A stretch of DNA of 64,000 bases from Variovorax sp. PAMC28562 (GCF_014303735.1 NZ_CP060296.1:1003501-1067500), one strand, 5' to 3'; counted from the stretch's first letter, positions 1 through 11,300 are shown. Numbers and translations are program-made. The notes: generated from the letters alone by a model not told the origin.

Positions 1-424
1 GACCGCGTTCGGCAACGGTGATGATCACCAAGAACGACGGCGGGGTCATCGGGTTGTAGACGTTGAGAGTGCCGCCGACATCGGCTTTGACCGTGTCGGC
101 GGTGAGCGCGAGCACAGCACGCGACTGGCTCGCCCCCACATCGTGGGCGAAGCCGTTCTGCTCGCCCACGCTGTAGCTGGCGCCCAGGGTCTGCTTGCTG
201 CCGCTGGAACTGCCGGTCTGGGTGGTGGTGTTCTGTGCGGCTTGGAGCGTGACGGCGTTGTCGGCGTCGAGCGTGACGTTGCTGCCGCTGAGGGTGGCAC
301 CGGTGGCGGTGGCGGTGGCGGTGAGGTTGCTGTCGGCACCGCCGCCGGTGGCCGTGATTTTCACGTTGGCGGCCGCCCAGACGGTCGAGCCGACCGCCGT
401 GCTGCTGGTTTCGGTTCTGGCGAA
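1..424 (-). pseudogene. displaced fragment of an fhaB/cdiA-like exoprotein gene (runs off the left edge)
   Basis: The minus strand reads in one frame a stretch almost identical to an internal part of the large exoprotein encoded further right (its copy lies near 3770-4230): both contain TSSTAVGSTVWAA, then GATLSGSNVTLDADNAV and SYSVGEQNGF. The copy has no start codon. It begins directly after the stop codon of the preceding immunity gene and in the same frame as that gene. After SVGEQNGF it diverges: relative to the intact gene about 40 codons are missing before it rejoins at TADTVKADVGG, and it then leaves the homology again. It is best read as a recombination remnant of a second exoprotein gene or a displaced 3' segment. 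Whether it leads to more toxin modules cannot be seen, because the window ends. Confidence 0.8.
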
Positions 425-850
425 TTAAGCCTGACTTTGGTTATGAAACAGTTCGACGCCTAAACCAATATTTCGAGTTTGAAAGAAACTCATCGTCTCT
501 AAGCTCAGGACACCACCAACATTGGAAACATCGAAGATGTCAATCCATAGATTGGTTAGCGTTTTCAATTCCTTAAGCATTTTGAAATTTGCACCGTTGG
601 CCTCCAGTTTTTCAAACAGTTCAACGGCACTTCGGAACGGATCTTTTTGGGTCATTAATTCTTCACTCCGACCCCATAAGCTGTCGGCGTAAAACCCTGC
701 CAACCTCTCCCCTGTAGGCGCGCGTCGCATCAAGCCCACGCTGTGGCCAATTTCAGGCTCATGTGCTACCGCCAGCGTGATGTCTTCTAATGTGAGCGTT
801 GGGTGCCTTACGACAAGTCGGAGCACGATGTTCGAAAGTTGTTTTTGCAT
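425..850 (-). CDS. putative orphan immunity protein, DUF4279-like
   Basis: A 141-residue protein with no signal peptide or membrane segment. Its layout resembles DUF4279 proteins as I know them: an N-terminal strand and helix (VLRLVVRHPTLTLEDITLAV), a central tryptophan region, then a C-terminal half with LTNLWIDIFDVSNVGGVLS and a final RNIGLGVELF. It starts 6 bases after the stop of a toxin-tip remnant on the same strand. That is the usual toxin-immunity arrangement, so I infer that it is the immunity partner of that remnant. GC is visibly lower than in the flanking housekeeping genes, as is common for polymorphic-toxin cassettes. The family match is from memory of its pattern and not from a search. 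It could still protect against siblings carrying the intact toxin. Confidence 0.65.
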   Translation of the reverse strand: MQKQLSNIVLRLVVRHPTLTLEDITLAVAHEPEIGHSVGLMRRAPTGERLAGFYADSLWGRSEELMTQKDPFRSAVELFEKLEANGANFKMLKELKTLTNLWIDIFDVSNVGGVLSLETMSFFQTRNIGLGVELFHNQSQA

Positions 851-856
851 GTTTTC

Positions 857-1129
857 CTAGCGCCTTCTATCGCGATCTCGGCCCGTCCTTCCACTTGGTC
901 GCCCCGATCCCGTAAAGGTGGATGCAGGTCCGTTGTCGGTCCAAGTACCGTCGGGATTTTGACTCCAGACATCGCTATTGGGCGAAATACGGATCGTCGC
1001 AAACCCATGGCGCGTTGCATGATCACCTTGCGACAGCTCTGTTGCCGCGGGTGTCGGATTGCTCAGCAAGGCGCCTGCAGAGTGCTGAGTCAGCGTCGTC
1101 GTAGTTTGACGATATTGCTGCTCGTCAGA
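857..1129 (-). pseudogene. orphan CdiA-type toxin tip remnant (module 2)
   Basis: An open frame of about 90 codons without a credible start codon. It follows in frame directly after the stop codon (1130-1132) of the upstream immunity gene. It ends in a Gly/Arg-rich tail (GSGRPSGRTGRDRDRRR), a kind of ending I associate with secreted polymorphic toxin tips, and contains SPNSDVWSQNPDGTW before it. No export or pre-toxin sequence precedes it, so it cannot be delivered as it stands. It looks like the 3' end of a displaced toxin domain whose immunity gene (425-850) was retained. I cannot assign an activity; no catalytic motif is recognisable in such a short piece. Confidence 0.6.
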
Positions 1130-1528
1130 CTAAAGGTTCTGAGCAAAGTATCTGTCAACAAGCGCAATATCGGCCTGTGTCCACTTTAAGGCTTTAATAC
1201 AGACTGCCTTACGCAACCTCTCATGAAAATTAGCTCTCACCGCTGAAGATCGCAGATGACGCATTTCCATAAGAACAGAATATTTTGCCGCCGAATGAAT
1301 TGATGAAAATATCGCAGTATGCAAATTTCTCATAATTATTTCTTCAGGATCTTCAATATAAGAGTCAGCAATATTGTCAACCTGTAGCGCAAGCCCTAAA
1401 ACACTGTAATTTTCTGCGTCAGCTCTTTCCAACCGACGCATTTCTATTATGGGCGGCCAATCCTGCAATGCCCTCTCAAAGAGTATTGGAAAATAAAGAC
1501 CTGAGGCATCCAATTTATTTAAGGTCAT
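1130..1528 (-). CDS. putative orphan immunity protein (module 1)
   Basis: About 132 residues, probably starting at the ATG at 1528 (MTLNKLDASGLYF). The longer frame to 1552 starts inside the toxin tip. The chosen ATG overlaps the toxin stop codon in an ATGA arrangement, a sign of translational coupling of toxin and immunity. The protein is helical and soluble with no signal peptide. It contains LGLALQVDNIADSYIEDPEE and ends DRYFAQNL. I do not recognise the family. Position immediately after a toxin tip, size and low GC support an immunity role by inference. It is an orphan because the toxin module in front of it is not fused to an exported stem. Confidence 0.65.
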   Translation of the reverse strand: MTLNKLDASGLYFPILFERALQDWPPIIEMRRLERADAENYSVLGLALQVDNIADSYIEDPEEIIMRNLHTAIFSSIHSAAKYSVLMEMRHLRSSAVRANFHERLRKAVCIKALKWTQADIALVDRYFAQNL

Positions 1529-1986
1529 TTTCGAATTCTTCCATCTGACCACACACTGTTGGGTTTATCTCCACGCTCCCAAGCATCCTTACTTGGCCAA
1601 CGTTTCCGCTGTTCGCCGCCGTGGCCTGAAATATCACGCTCCCAGACCGACCCATCGTTGGTGTCCAATTTACCCCGTGTGCCTCGGATATTTTCAAAGT
1701 CACCTGGCATGTTGCCTGGATTGTTCGGATGGGAAACTGAGCTGCTGGCTGGATCCTCCCTTGCCTGGTGCAGTATTCGAGGCCGCCTGCAAGACAAGAT
1801 TTGCGAAATCAGCGTACTTGCCCCAGATGACATCGAGGATAGAGCTTGGTTTGATCAGGTCGTCCAGATTGAGGTTGGGCAACGGCGGCGGCCCAACCCA
1901 TTGCTCAATGGAGGGATCGTAGCGTCCTTGGCAATTGCAACTCGAGCCCCCGTTTCTCTGCCCCTATGGCGCCAAGTTCGCCTTTT
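1525..1986 (-). pseudogene. orphan CdiA C-terminal module 1: pre-toxin boundary plus toxin tip, frameshifted
   Basis: The right part (about 1785-1982) duplicates the pre-toxin boundary of the main exoprotein (about 2630-2826), including LIKPSSILDVIWGKYADFAN. The left part encodes a different toxin tip: DDGS-like and HGG segments followed by EQRKRWPSKDAWERGDKPN and a WSDGRIRK end. In my recollection this is the pattern of the polymorphic toxin type 17 family (proposed nuclease), held only moderately. The boundary and the tip lie in different frames: the boundary frame stops at 1700, while the tip frame runs through 1525. The probable slip is in the CAAGGGAGGATCC stretch near 1751-1764. A further 1-base length difference from the main copy occurs near 1935-1970. 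There is no start codon, so it would need recombination into the main gene to be used. Confidence 0.75.
1785..1982 (-). repeat. direct copy of the pre-toxin boundary of the main cdiA-like gene
   Basis: About 198 bases matching 2630-2826 with scattered substitutions and one length difference. Homology starts at GCCTGCAA on the right side of the orphan toxin tip and stops abruptly after GGCGCC(A/C)AGTTCGCC. It would give a recombination target for swapping the orphan toxin tip onto the main exoprotein stem. Confidence 0.8.
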
Positions 1987-2004
1987 GTGACTAACTCTCG
2001 TTCA

Positions 2005-2307
2005 TCAGGAAGAAAAGACTTTCTCGTACCAATAGTTTTTTTTATCAGTAAACCACTGGTCAGGATGATTTATTGTCAACGGTCTTAGACACTTTAAATC
2101 CAACGAGTACCGCGAAAGCAGACCAACAAGATCATAGAAGCTTCCGCGATCCATAGGAGTAGGAATCGTTAGGTTTAACCCAGATTGAGTTCCAACATAC
2201 TTGGAAATTCCATCAATGCCTGAAAGCCATGTGAAGAAATTGCGTTCATCTGCCTCGCAATAAAACTGCGCAGGCTCAGGAACAACAACGGAAGTCAAAT
2301 TATTCAT
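2005..2307 (-). CDS. cdiI: putative immunity protein of the main CDI toxin
   Basis: A 100-residue soluble protein starting MNNLTSVVVPEPAQF and ending KKNYWYEKVFSS, 9 bases after the stop of the large exoprotein. A good ribosome binding site (AAAGGA) stands about 6 bases before the ATG. Family not recognised. The place directly after the toxin tip, the size and the AT-rich composition are those of a CDI immunity gene, so the role is inferred from context. It should bind and neutralise the C-terminal toxin of the neighbouring CdiA-like protein in the cytoplasm. Nineteen bases beyond its stop the copied pre-toxin segment of orphan module 1 begins. Confidence 0.75.
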   Translation of the reverse strand: MNNLTSVVVPEPAQFYCEADERNFFTWLSGIDGISKYVGTQSGLNLTIPTPMDRGSFYDLVGLLSRYSLDLKCLRPLTINHPDQWFTDKKNYWYEKVFSS

Positions 2308-2316
2308 GTCAATCCT

Positions 2317-5300
2317 TTAACGGAGTGGTGGTCGAACATTTTTGTAGCCACCACCGGGCGATTGAACGTCCCAGTGAGCACCTCCGTGAGCACGGCCGCC
2401 TTGGCCCGAGGGTACCCACACATTTCCATTTGCATCCAACCAACCATAGCTACCACCGCCGCGTCCCGGATTTGGGTTCGGGACCCATTGATCACCTCCA
2501 CTAGGCTCTTCAAATCCAACATCTTCGCGGGGTTTGCCTGGCGCCTTAGGGCCTGACGGATCGTACGCATTTTGTGGAGGCTTGGCATAAACTGCTTGAC
2601 CGTTTAGATCCTGCGATGAAATCGTCATCGCCTGCAAAACCAAATTCGCGAAATCAGCGTACTTGCCCCAAATGACATCGAGGATAGAGCCTGGTTTGAT
2701 CAGGCCGTCCAGATTGAGGTTGGGCAACGGCGGCGGTCCAACCCATTGCTCAGTCGATGGATCGTAGTGGCCTTGGCAGTTGCAGTTCGCGCCACCATTT
2801 ATTGCCCACGCGGCGCCCAGTTCGCCTGCTGTGGCCGCAGCGGCTGCCGCAGCAATCGGAAAAACAACCTGCGTCGCTGGACTGACCGTCTCATTGTTTC
2901 CGACAACGCGGTCCCCGTTTCCACTGCCCCCTGGCAGGTATCTCGCGAGAGCGTCATAAAAGCTCTGTAGCCTCGCGATATCCAGGCGCTGTGCATCCGT
3001 CAAGCCGGGATCGCTGCCCAAAGCAGCCAGTTGGTCACCAGCAGCCTGAATCACTTCAGGGGTGATTTGCACGTTCGTGCTTCCTGCCTCACTGCTCAAC
3101 GCCGTTTGAAATCCCGCGACCAGCATGTCACCGATCGTTTTCACAACATCGGGGCCGATCGAAACAATGACTCCTGTGGCAGCCGAAGTGATCTGCACCT
3201 GCGTCTGCACCTCGCTCAGCAACGCGCCGGCATCGGCGTACTGCTGCGTCAGCCCGTTCGACGAGTCGCCCGTCCGCACGGCCGTGTTGCCCCCGATCCC
3301 GGAGATTCCTGCTGTCGTCACGCTGGTCTGACTGCCGCCTGCGCTGCCGAAGCCGTAGCCACCCCCGATGCCGCTGCTGGTGGTGGGAGTGCCGTCCTGG
3401 CTCAAGCCGTTCGACTGCGAGCCGCTGTAGCTGGCGTTCAGGCTGTAGCCGCGCCCGCTGCCGATGTCGTAGTTGACGATGTTGCTGGTCGTCAGGCTGC
3501 CGGTCGCGAACGTGTTCACTCCGGCGTCCACCGCCCCCTGCGTGCTGGCAATGACCCCGCCCACCAGATTCGTGCTGCTTCCTACATTGACCTGGAAGCC
3601 GCCGTCCCCGGCCTGGATGCCGGTTGATTCGTTGACGCTGGCGTAGCTGCCGTTGCCCTTGGCCGTGTTGCCGCTCACGCTGCCCGTCACCGGGGTGCCT
3701 GCACACCAGATCACGCACAGGCTCACATCGAAGCCACCACCGCTTTGTTTGGAAGTGGAGGTGCTGGTGTCCTGCAGGCTGGTGATGTTGAGATTGCCCC
3801 CGACATCGGCCTTCACGGTGTCAGCGGTGACCACGGCGCCCGACAGGGTGGTGTTGCCGCCGCTGCGGATGATGACGGTATTGTCCGCATCCACATAGGT
3901 GTTGACCTGGGTCACGTCGCGGCCGTTGCCGCTGCCCTTGGACTGGCTGACACCGACATCGATGGTGAAGCCGTTCTGCTCGCCCACGCTGTAGCTGGCG
4001 CCCAGGGTCTGCTTGCTGCCGCTGGAACTGCCGGTCTGGATGGTGGTGTTCTGTGCGGCTTGAAGCGTGACGGCGTTGTCGGCGTCGAGCGTGACGTTGC
4101 TGCCGCTGAGCGTGGCACCGGTGGCGGTGAGGTTGCTGGCGGCACCGCCGCCGGTCGCCGCGATCTTCAGGTTGCCCGCCGCCCACACGGTCGAACCGAC
4201 CGCGGTGCTGCTGGTTTCGGTGCTGGTGGTGGCGGTGTGGCTGTTGGTCAGGTCGGCGCCGACCTTGTAGCCGAGCGCGCCACCGGCCGCCACCGACGAG
4301 GCCGCCTGGTAAGCCTGGTATCCCTGATAGTCCACGGTGGCCGCGCCCAGCGCCTGCATGCGGCCGTCGCTGGTGCGGGTGGTCGCCTGTGCGGTGTCGA
4401 AGGCGCTGCGTGCCGCATTCACGATCGGCACGCTGAGCGTGCCGCCCACGGTCAACTGGCTGCCCTGCGTGGTCAGCGTGCGCGAAGTGGTGTCGTACGC
4501 CGCGTTGATGACGACGGTCTTCGCGCTGATGTCGATGTTGCCGGCCTTGCCCTCGGCGCCGGTGTCCAGCGCAAGCACGTCGCTGGCGGTCTGCGTGTAG
4601 ATGCCCCCTGCGGTCAGTTTGACGTTGCCGTTCAGGCTGGCGATGCGACTGCCCACCTGCGTGGTGTCCGATTCCTTGCCCGTCCCGCTGCTCTGCGCCG
4701 TTCCGACCGCCGGCTTCCAGACGGTGCCTGCGTTGCCCGTGGTGTGGCGGGTCGAGTCGGTGTCGGTGCTGCTGCTGGCTTCGGCGTTCTGGATCGTCAG
4801 GTTGCGAACAGCGTTGACCGTGATGTCGTTGTCCGCGACCAGCGTGGCGCCGGTAACGGTGGTGTCGCGTCCGCTGTGGATGTCTATGCTGCCGGCGGAC
4901 AACGCGCTGCCCACGACCTGGGTGCCGGTCTGGGTGTTGTCGTCGGTGCCCTGCTTGCGGGTGAGCAGGTTGACTGCGGCCGGGTCCGGAATGCCGGTGG
5001 CCAGTGTCTCGACCACGCCGGGACCGGCCAGGAACTTGCCCAGCCCGGTCGACGAACGCTGCTGCGCCACGCTGACAGATGCCGAGCTCGTGTTCCGGTC
5101 CGACAGGACGTTCACATCGCGCGTCGCCGAAATGGACAGCTTGTCCTGCGCCGCAATGTAGCCACCGACCACGGTGAAATCGTTGCCCGCGCTGAAAGTA
5201 GCGTCCTTGCCGGCGGTGAAGCTGCTGCCGATGGCCGTGTCGCTGCTGCCCGAAGCTTTGACCTGGTTGTCGGTTTTCTTGAGCAGGCCCTTGTCGGTCC

Positions 5301-8300
5301 AGTTGGCCGCATAGGTCATGTCGGTCGCCGAGCGACCGGAGTCGATCGTGATGTCGTTGCCCGCCTTGACCTCCAAATCGCCTACGGCACTCACGTTGGC
5401 CTGCCGTGCGGTCAGGTCGTTGCCCGCCGCCAGCGTCACGTTGCCGCCACCGGATACCGACGAGCCCACCTCGGCGGTGGCCTTCACCGTCGTTCTCGAC
5501 CCTGTCGACAATCCCACCATCGACGTCGCCACCGTCACAGTTCCAAGGTTGAGATTGTTTCCCGCGTTGACCACGGTCTCGCCCGTGCCGGCGTTGCGCA
5601 GGATCGCGCCGACGACGTTCACGTCGTGTCCCGCGCTGGCGATCAGGATGCCGCCGGGGTTCGTTACGTACAGGCCCGCCACGCGGTCCACGTTCGTCGA
5701 GACACCGCCAATGCCCGCGTTTCTCTGCGTGGTGGTCCGGACGTTCAGGTCGCCCCCTGCCTTGAGGGTCAGCGCATCGCGCGCATCCACCGTGCCGCCG
5801 ATGATGTTCAGGTTGCCGGTGGTGGTCAGCGCCACGTTGCCGCCCGAGATGCGTCCGCCGAGCACGTCGATGCTGCTCGCATCGATCTTCACCGCCGTTC
5901 GCCCGGCGATGGTCCCGGAGTTCACCACGCCGCCCTGGCTCTGGATGTTCACCGTGTTGCCGCTGAGCAGCGCACCGCTGCCGTCGATGTCGCCCGGCCG
6001 AACGCGCACATAGACCTGCGGCACCAGCACCTGCTGGGTGCTGCCGTCCGGCAACGTCACTGTCTGTTCGACCAGCCAGACGATGTCGCTGGTCAGTTGC
6101 GCCATCTGCGCTGCGGTCAGTGCGACACCAACGCTCAAGCCGTATTGCTTCGCAAAAGCGACGCCGGCATTCATCAGCGCCGTGTACTCGGTCTCGTCGC
6201 TGCTGAAGCCGTCGACATAGCGATAGCCGGTGAGCTGCGCGACCTGCTGCTCGATCAGGCGCTGCTCGTACTGGCCGTCACCCAGGCGTTTGAGCGTGGT
6301 GTTGGGGTCCAGGCCCAGGTTGTTCAGCAGGTAGTCGCTGCTGAGCCATTGGCGGTAGCTGGCGAAGGCCGGATCGGTCTCGATGAGGAAGTGGCTGTTG
6401 GCGCCGGGGAGCACCTTGAACAGGCTGGCCGTGGGCACTGTGAGATTGGGCGTGCTGGTGCGCACCACCATCGGCGTGTTCGCCGAAGCGCTTGTTGTGC
6501 CGCCGGTCGTCCCGGTACCGGGTGCCGCTGCACCGCTGCCGCTGACCGTTGCGGCGCCAGTGGCTCTGACGGCGACGAGCAAGGCACCCGACTGGAAGGT
6601 CGCGTCGCCGCTGCTGGCGGTGGACGGACCGTTGACCGCCGAAGCGACTTCGACGATGACGCCGGCGTGGCCAGGGCCGGCCGCGCCGCCGGTACGGCCA
6701 GCGGTAGCGCCAGAGCCGGCGCTGGAAGCCGCGTCGACGTTGTAGCCACCGCCCGGTGCCTGGTGGTCGACGTACTCGAAGCCGCCCACCGAGATGGTGT
6801 TGGTGGTCGTCATCGACGAGAAGACCAGCAGCACAGGAAGCTGGCCCTGTGTCGTGGCCGTGTAACCCCATGCGATCGGGTTGGTCGTGCTGGTGGTCGT
6901 GCCTTGGGTGGCCTGGTTGTCCACATCGTTGGCGGTCAGGGCGCCGCCCGCAATGATCTTGCTGTCGCGGTTCAGGACGTGGCCATTGAGGGCCATGTCA
7001 CCACCCGACGTGATACGCGCCGGATCGCTGTTGACAGCGGTGTCGGTCTGGGTGGTCGTGGTGAGATGCCAATCGGCATAGCCGAAGCCGACCAAGCTCA
7101 CGGTGCCGTCCGCTGCCCGGTGATAGACCGCCCGCGTGGCGGGATCGCCCCAAGTGTCGTCGTAGCTCCAGATCTTGCTGTCCGATTGCGTCGACAGGTA
7201 GGTGACCTCGGTCGGGCCCGTGGTCAACCGCTGCACCGTCAGATGCGTGTCCAGGTTGTTGATGGCGCCCATCGCGATGTCCATGCCGCCGAGCGATTCA
7301 ATGGCCGCGCTCAGATTGTTGAGCGTGGCGCCGGAACCGACCGCCACGCGGTTGGCATCTAGCGCGCCGCCGATCGCCATGCTGCCGCCGCTGAAGAGCA
7401 GCGCGTGCTCGCGGTTGTTGACCGTCCCCGCACCGATGTTCAGGCTGCGCCGTGCCGCGACGGTGCCCGCCGAAACGACGCCGCCGACCGTCTCGGCGTC
7501 GTTGTTCAGCGTCCCGGTGCCGATGGAGACCGCGTCACCGTAAATGCGCCCGGTGCCCAGGTTGTTCACGACGCCGGCGTCGATCCGAGTCGCCCCGTCG
7601 CTGTTGATGAAGCCCCGGTTGGTCAGCGTGCCGCTTGCCACCACCGTGGTGTCCGACCCGCTCATTTCGCCGGTGGCGGTGTTGGTCACGTCCCTGCCGC
7701 GGGCCGTCAGCGTGCCGCCGGCGATCAACCGCCCGTTGTTCGTCAGGGTGCCGGTGGTGGCGTACGTCAGGTTGCCATTGGCGCTGACGACAGCGTTGTT
7801 GACGATGTCCTGCGTCAGTGCGATGGACAGGTCCCGGCCGGAGGTGAGTGTGCCGTCGGCGCTGAAGCGCGCCGCGTCGATCACCAGGCTGTTGTTGGCG
7901 ACCAGCACTCCGCCGGTGTTGATGACCTCCAGAGTCTTGGCGGCCGGGTTCGATGCGTTCGGGTCGACGATGGCCAGTGTGTCGACTGCGGAGATCAGGC
8001 CGTTCACGTTCGACACCGTGCCCGCGCTGGTAACCGTGACGTTGCGGTCGGCCCGGATCGCGCCTGCGTCGTTGAAGAGCGTGCCGGCCGTGATGGCGAC
8101 ATCCAGACCTTCCATGCCTTGGTTGGTACCCGAGGTGTGGCTGTTGTCGACGGTTGCGGCGCTGACGGTGGTGATGCCGCCCGAGCGGACCAGGCCGCCG
8201 CTGTTCAAGGCGCTGCCGGCGTTGACGGTGAGATCGCCAACGGCCAGGGTCTGGCCGCCGGTGTTGTCGTAGGCTGCGCCCTGCGTGTTCACAGCAACGG

Positions 8301-11300
8301 ACGACTGGCCGAGCATGAGGCCGACATTGACGTTGGAGACAGTGCCCGTGGTGGCCGTGAGGACGCCAGCGGCGCCGATGAAGCCGGCCGCGTTGTCGAG
8401 GGCGCCGGTGTTCAGCGCCAGGGTGCCGGCACTGACGATGCCGCCCTGCCCGTTGGCGTAGCCCGCTGCGTTCGTGTTGCTCAACGCTTGGCCGTTGGTG
8501 TTGACGGTCATCGCACCGCCGCTCTGCAGCAGGCCAGCGTCGTTGGTCAAGGCACCCGACGCGATGTCCAGCGTGGTGACGGCACCGATAGTACCGAGCG
8601 CATTGCGCAAAGCACCGCCATGCGTGTCGATCGACACGGCGTTGCCGGTGATCTGGCCGGCGTCGTCGACCAGGCGCGCGTTCGAGAGCGTGGTGTTGCC
8701 GCCCGCCAGCAGGCTGCCCGCCGTGTTGACAGTGGTGCCGCTGGTGGTGACCGCAAGCTCGCCGTTCGCGGCGATCACCTTGCCGCCGGTATTGTCGAGG
8801 CTGGTGGCCGTGAGCGTGGTGCTGCCGTTCGATGCCAGTGTGCCGGCCACGTTCGTGGCGACACCGCTCGAGTTTGCGGTGAGGTTGCCGACCGCCGTCA
8901 CGCTGCCCGCGTTGTTGTACAGGCTGCCGACGCTCAGCACGACATTGCTGCCCGCCGACATCGTGCCCGCTGCACTGTTGTCGAGGAGGCCGGTGGTGGT
9001 GACGTTCAGGTCCGCCGTGCCCGCCGCGCGGATCGACCCGCCCTGGTTGGTGAGACTGCCCGACGCGATGGATGTGCCGCCATTGCTGGCGATGACACCG
9101 GCGTTGCCGTTGTCGATCGCACCCACCACCGTGATGGCGGTCGCGCCCGTTCCGGTCTGCACGATCTGGCCGCCCCGGTTGGAAAGCGATCCGGCGCTGA
9201 GCGTGATCTGCCCGGCCGCCATGCTGCCGCCGTCCTGCGACCAAGCGCCGGTGGCGTTGGCGACGAGCGCACCGTTGGTCACGACGCTGCCGCCCGCACC
9301 GCTGAAACTGCCCGTCGTGATGTCCAGCGTTCCGGTGCCGGCCTGCTGGATCTGGCCGCCAGCGTTCGACAGCGTGCCGGCAGTGACGTTCAGGTCCGTG
9401 CCGTTGCTGCCGATGCGCCCACCGTCGTTGGTGAGCGTGCCGGTGGCGGCAATGTGCGTCGTCCCGGTGCCGGTCTGCGTGATGGCGGCGCCGTTCTCAT
9501 TCCCGAGGTTCAACGTGTCGAGCGTGATTTGCTGCGCGGTGGTCGCGCCGCCGTCCTGCCGGTAGTCGCCGGCACGGACCACCAGGGCGCCGTTGCTGCC
9601 GACCTGGCCGTTGCGGGCGCTGTAGCTTTGCGCCTGCAGTGCCAGCGTCCCGGCGCCGGCATGCTCGATCGTGCCGTCCGTGTTCAGCAGGGTGGCGCTG
9701 GCCGAACCCAGCTTCAGGTCCACGCCGTTGGTGGCGATGCGTCCGTCCGTATTGTTCAGCGTGCCGGCGACCGCGATGTCGGTGCCCCCGGTACCGCTCT
9801 GCACGATGATGCCGCGCTGGTTGCTCAGGTCGGTGGCCCTGAGCGTGATCCGTTGCGCAGCGAGCTTGCCGTCGTCCTGGCTGAAGCGACCCGCCTGCAC
9901 GAGCAGCGCGCCGTTGCTCACCAAGCTGCCACCGGCGCCATCGAAGGTGCCCGCCGTCAGCGCCAGCGTGCCCGTGCCGGCGTGCGCGATTTGGCCTTGC
10001 GTGTTGAGGACTGTCCCGCCTGAGAGCGTGAGGTTCACGCCGTTGGTCGATACCGTACCGGCGGTGTTGTCCAGGGTCCCGGGGGTTGCGATGCGCGTGG
10101 CGCTCGTGCCGGTCTGCACGATCTGCCCGCTCCGGTTGGACAGCGATCCAGCGTTGAGCGTGATCTGCTGCGCCGACAGGCTGCCGCCGTCCTGCACGAA
10201 GGCACCGGTGACCTGGCCTGTGAAGGCACCGTTGGTGACGATGCTGCCGGCAGCACCATTGAGGCTGCCGGCCGCAATGCCGAGCGTGCCGCTGCCGGCA
10301 TGCTGGATCTGGCCGCCGGTGTTGACGATGGAAGCCGCCGAGAGCGACAGATCCTGGGCGTTGCTGGAAATCGTGCTGCCGGTGTTGTCCAGGGTGCCGG
10401 ACACGGCGACCGTGCTGGCCGCGGTGCCGGTCTGCACGATCTGGCCTCCCCCGGTGTTGGCGATGTTGGCCAGATGCAGATCGAGCAGGTTCGCACTGAC
10501 CACGCCATCGTTGTTCACCAGCGTCTGGCCAGGCTGCGCGCTGGCGACGATCGACAGTGTGCCGGGGGTCGTTATCGTTGCCCGGCTGGTGGTGACGTTG
10601 CCCTGCGTCGCGGTGATGCCTATGGTGGACGCGCTCGTGCTGCTGGCCGAGAGATCCACGCTCGCTCCCTGCAACGATGCATTGCCGGCCGCGAGGTTGA
10701 TGCCGCCAGCAGCGAGACCGTTGACCGTGGTGACCTTGAGGTCGCCAACAGTTGCAAGGCTGCCGTCTGCCTTGATGCCGGCACCGAGCACACCTGTCGT
10801 GCCGCTCAGGCTGTCGGCGGTGAGGGTCGTGTTGCGTTGGGCCGTGATGCTGCCGTTGTTGACCGCCGCACCGGTCACGGCGACGTTCGCATCGTTGCCG
10901 GCCCGCAGCGAACCACCTGCACCGTTCACGAGCGAGCCCGCCTGCACCGACAGGTCGGTGGCCGCAGCGATGCGGCCCGTGCTGGTCAGCGCGTTGGCAA
11001 TGTTCACGGAGGTCCCGGCCGCTGCCGAACTCACCGAACCCAGGGTGTTGTCAAGCGACGCCGCATGGATGGAGACAGCCTGGTTGGCGAGCAAAGAGCC
11101 CGACGAATTCAAGATCGCACCGGTCACCGCTGCGCTCAGGGCACCCGCACCCGAAATGCTGCCGCGTGTGTTGTCGAGCTTGCCGCCGACGGTCAGGTTC
11201 GCATCGTTGTCGCTGGTGAGCGTGCCGTCGACATTGAGCAGGTCGCCTGTGGTGTGAATGTCCAGGCTGCCCGCGTGCAATGTTCCCGTCGAATTGTTGA

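Noticed and set aside
1700..1882. A 60-codon frame in orphan module 1 as a separate gene
   Set aside because: It is the copied pre-toxin boundary read to a frameshift-induced stop, with no ribosome site.
3745..10023. Very long plus-strand open frames (up to about 1200 codons) opposite the exoprotein gene
   Set aside because: They are antisense shadows of a high-GC repetitive gene: Arg/Ala/Gly/His-rich translations, no domains, while the minus strand reads a coherent TPS exoprotein.
9090..10460. Regularly spaced repeats considered as a CRISPR-like array
   Set aside because: Units are over 300 bases, coding and in frame, and belong to the beta-helical stem.
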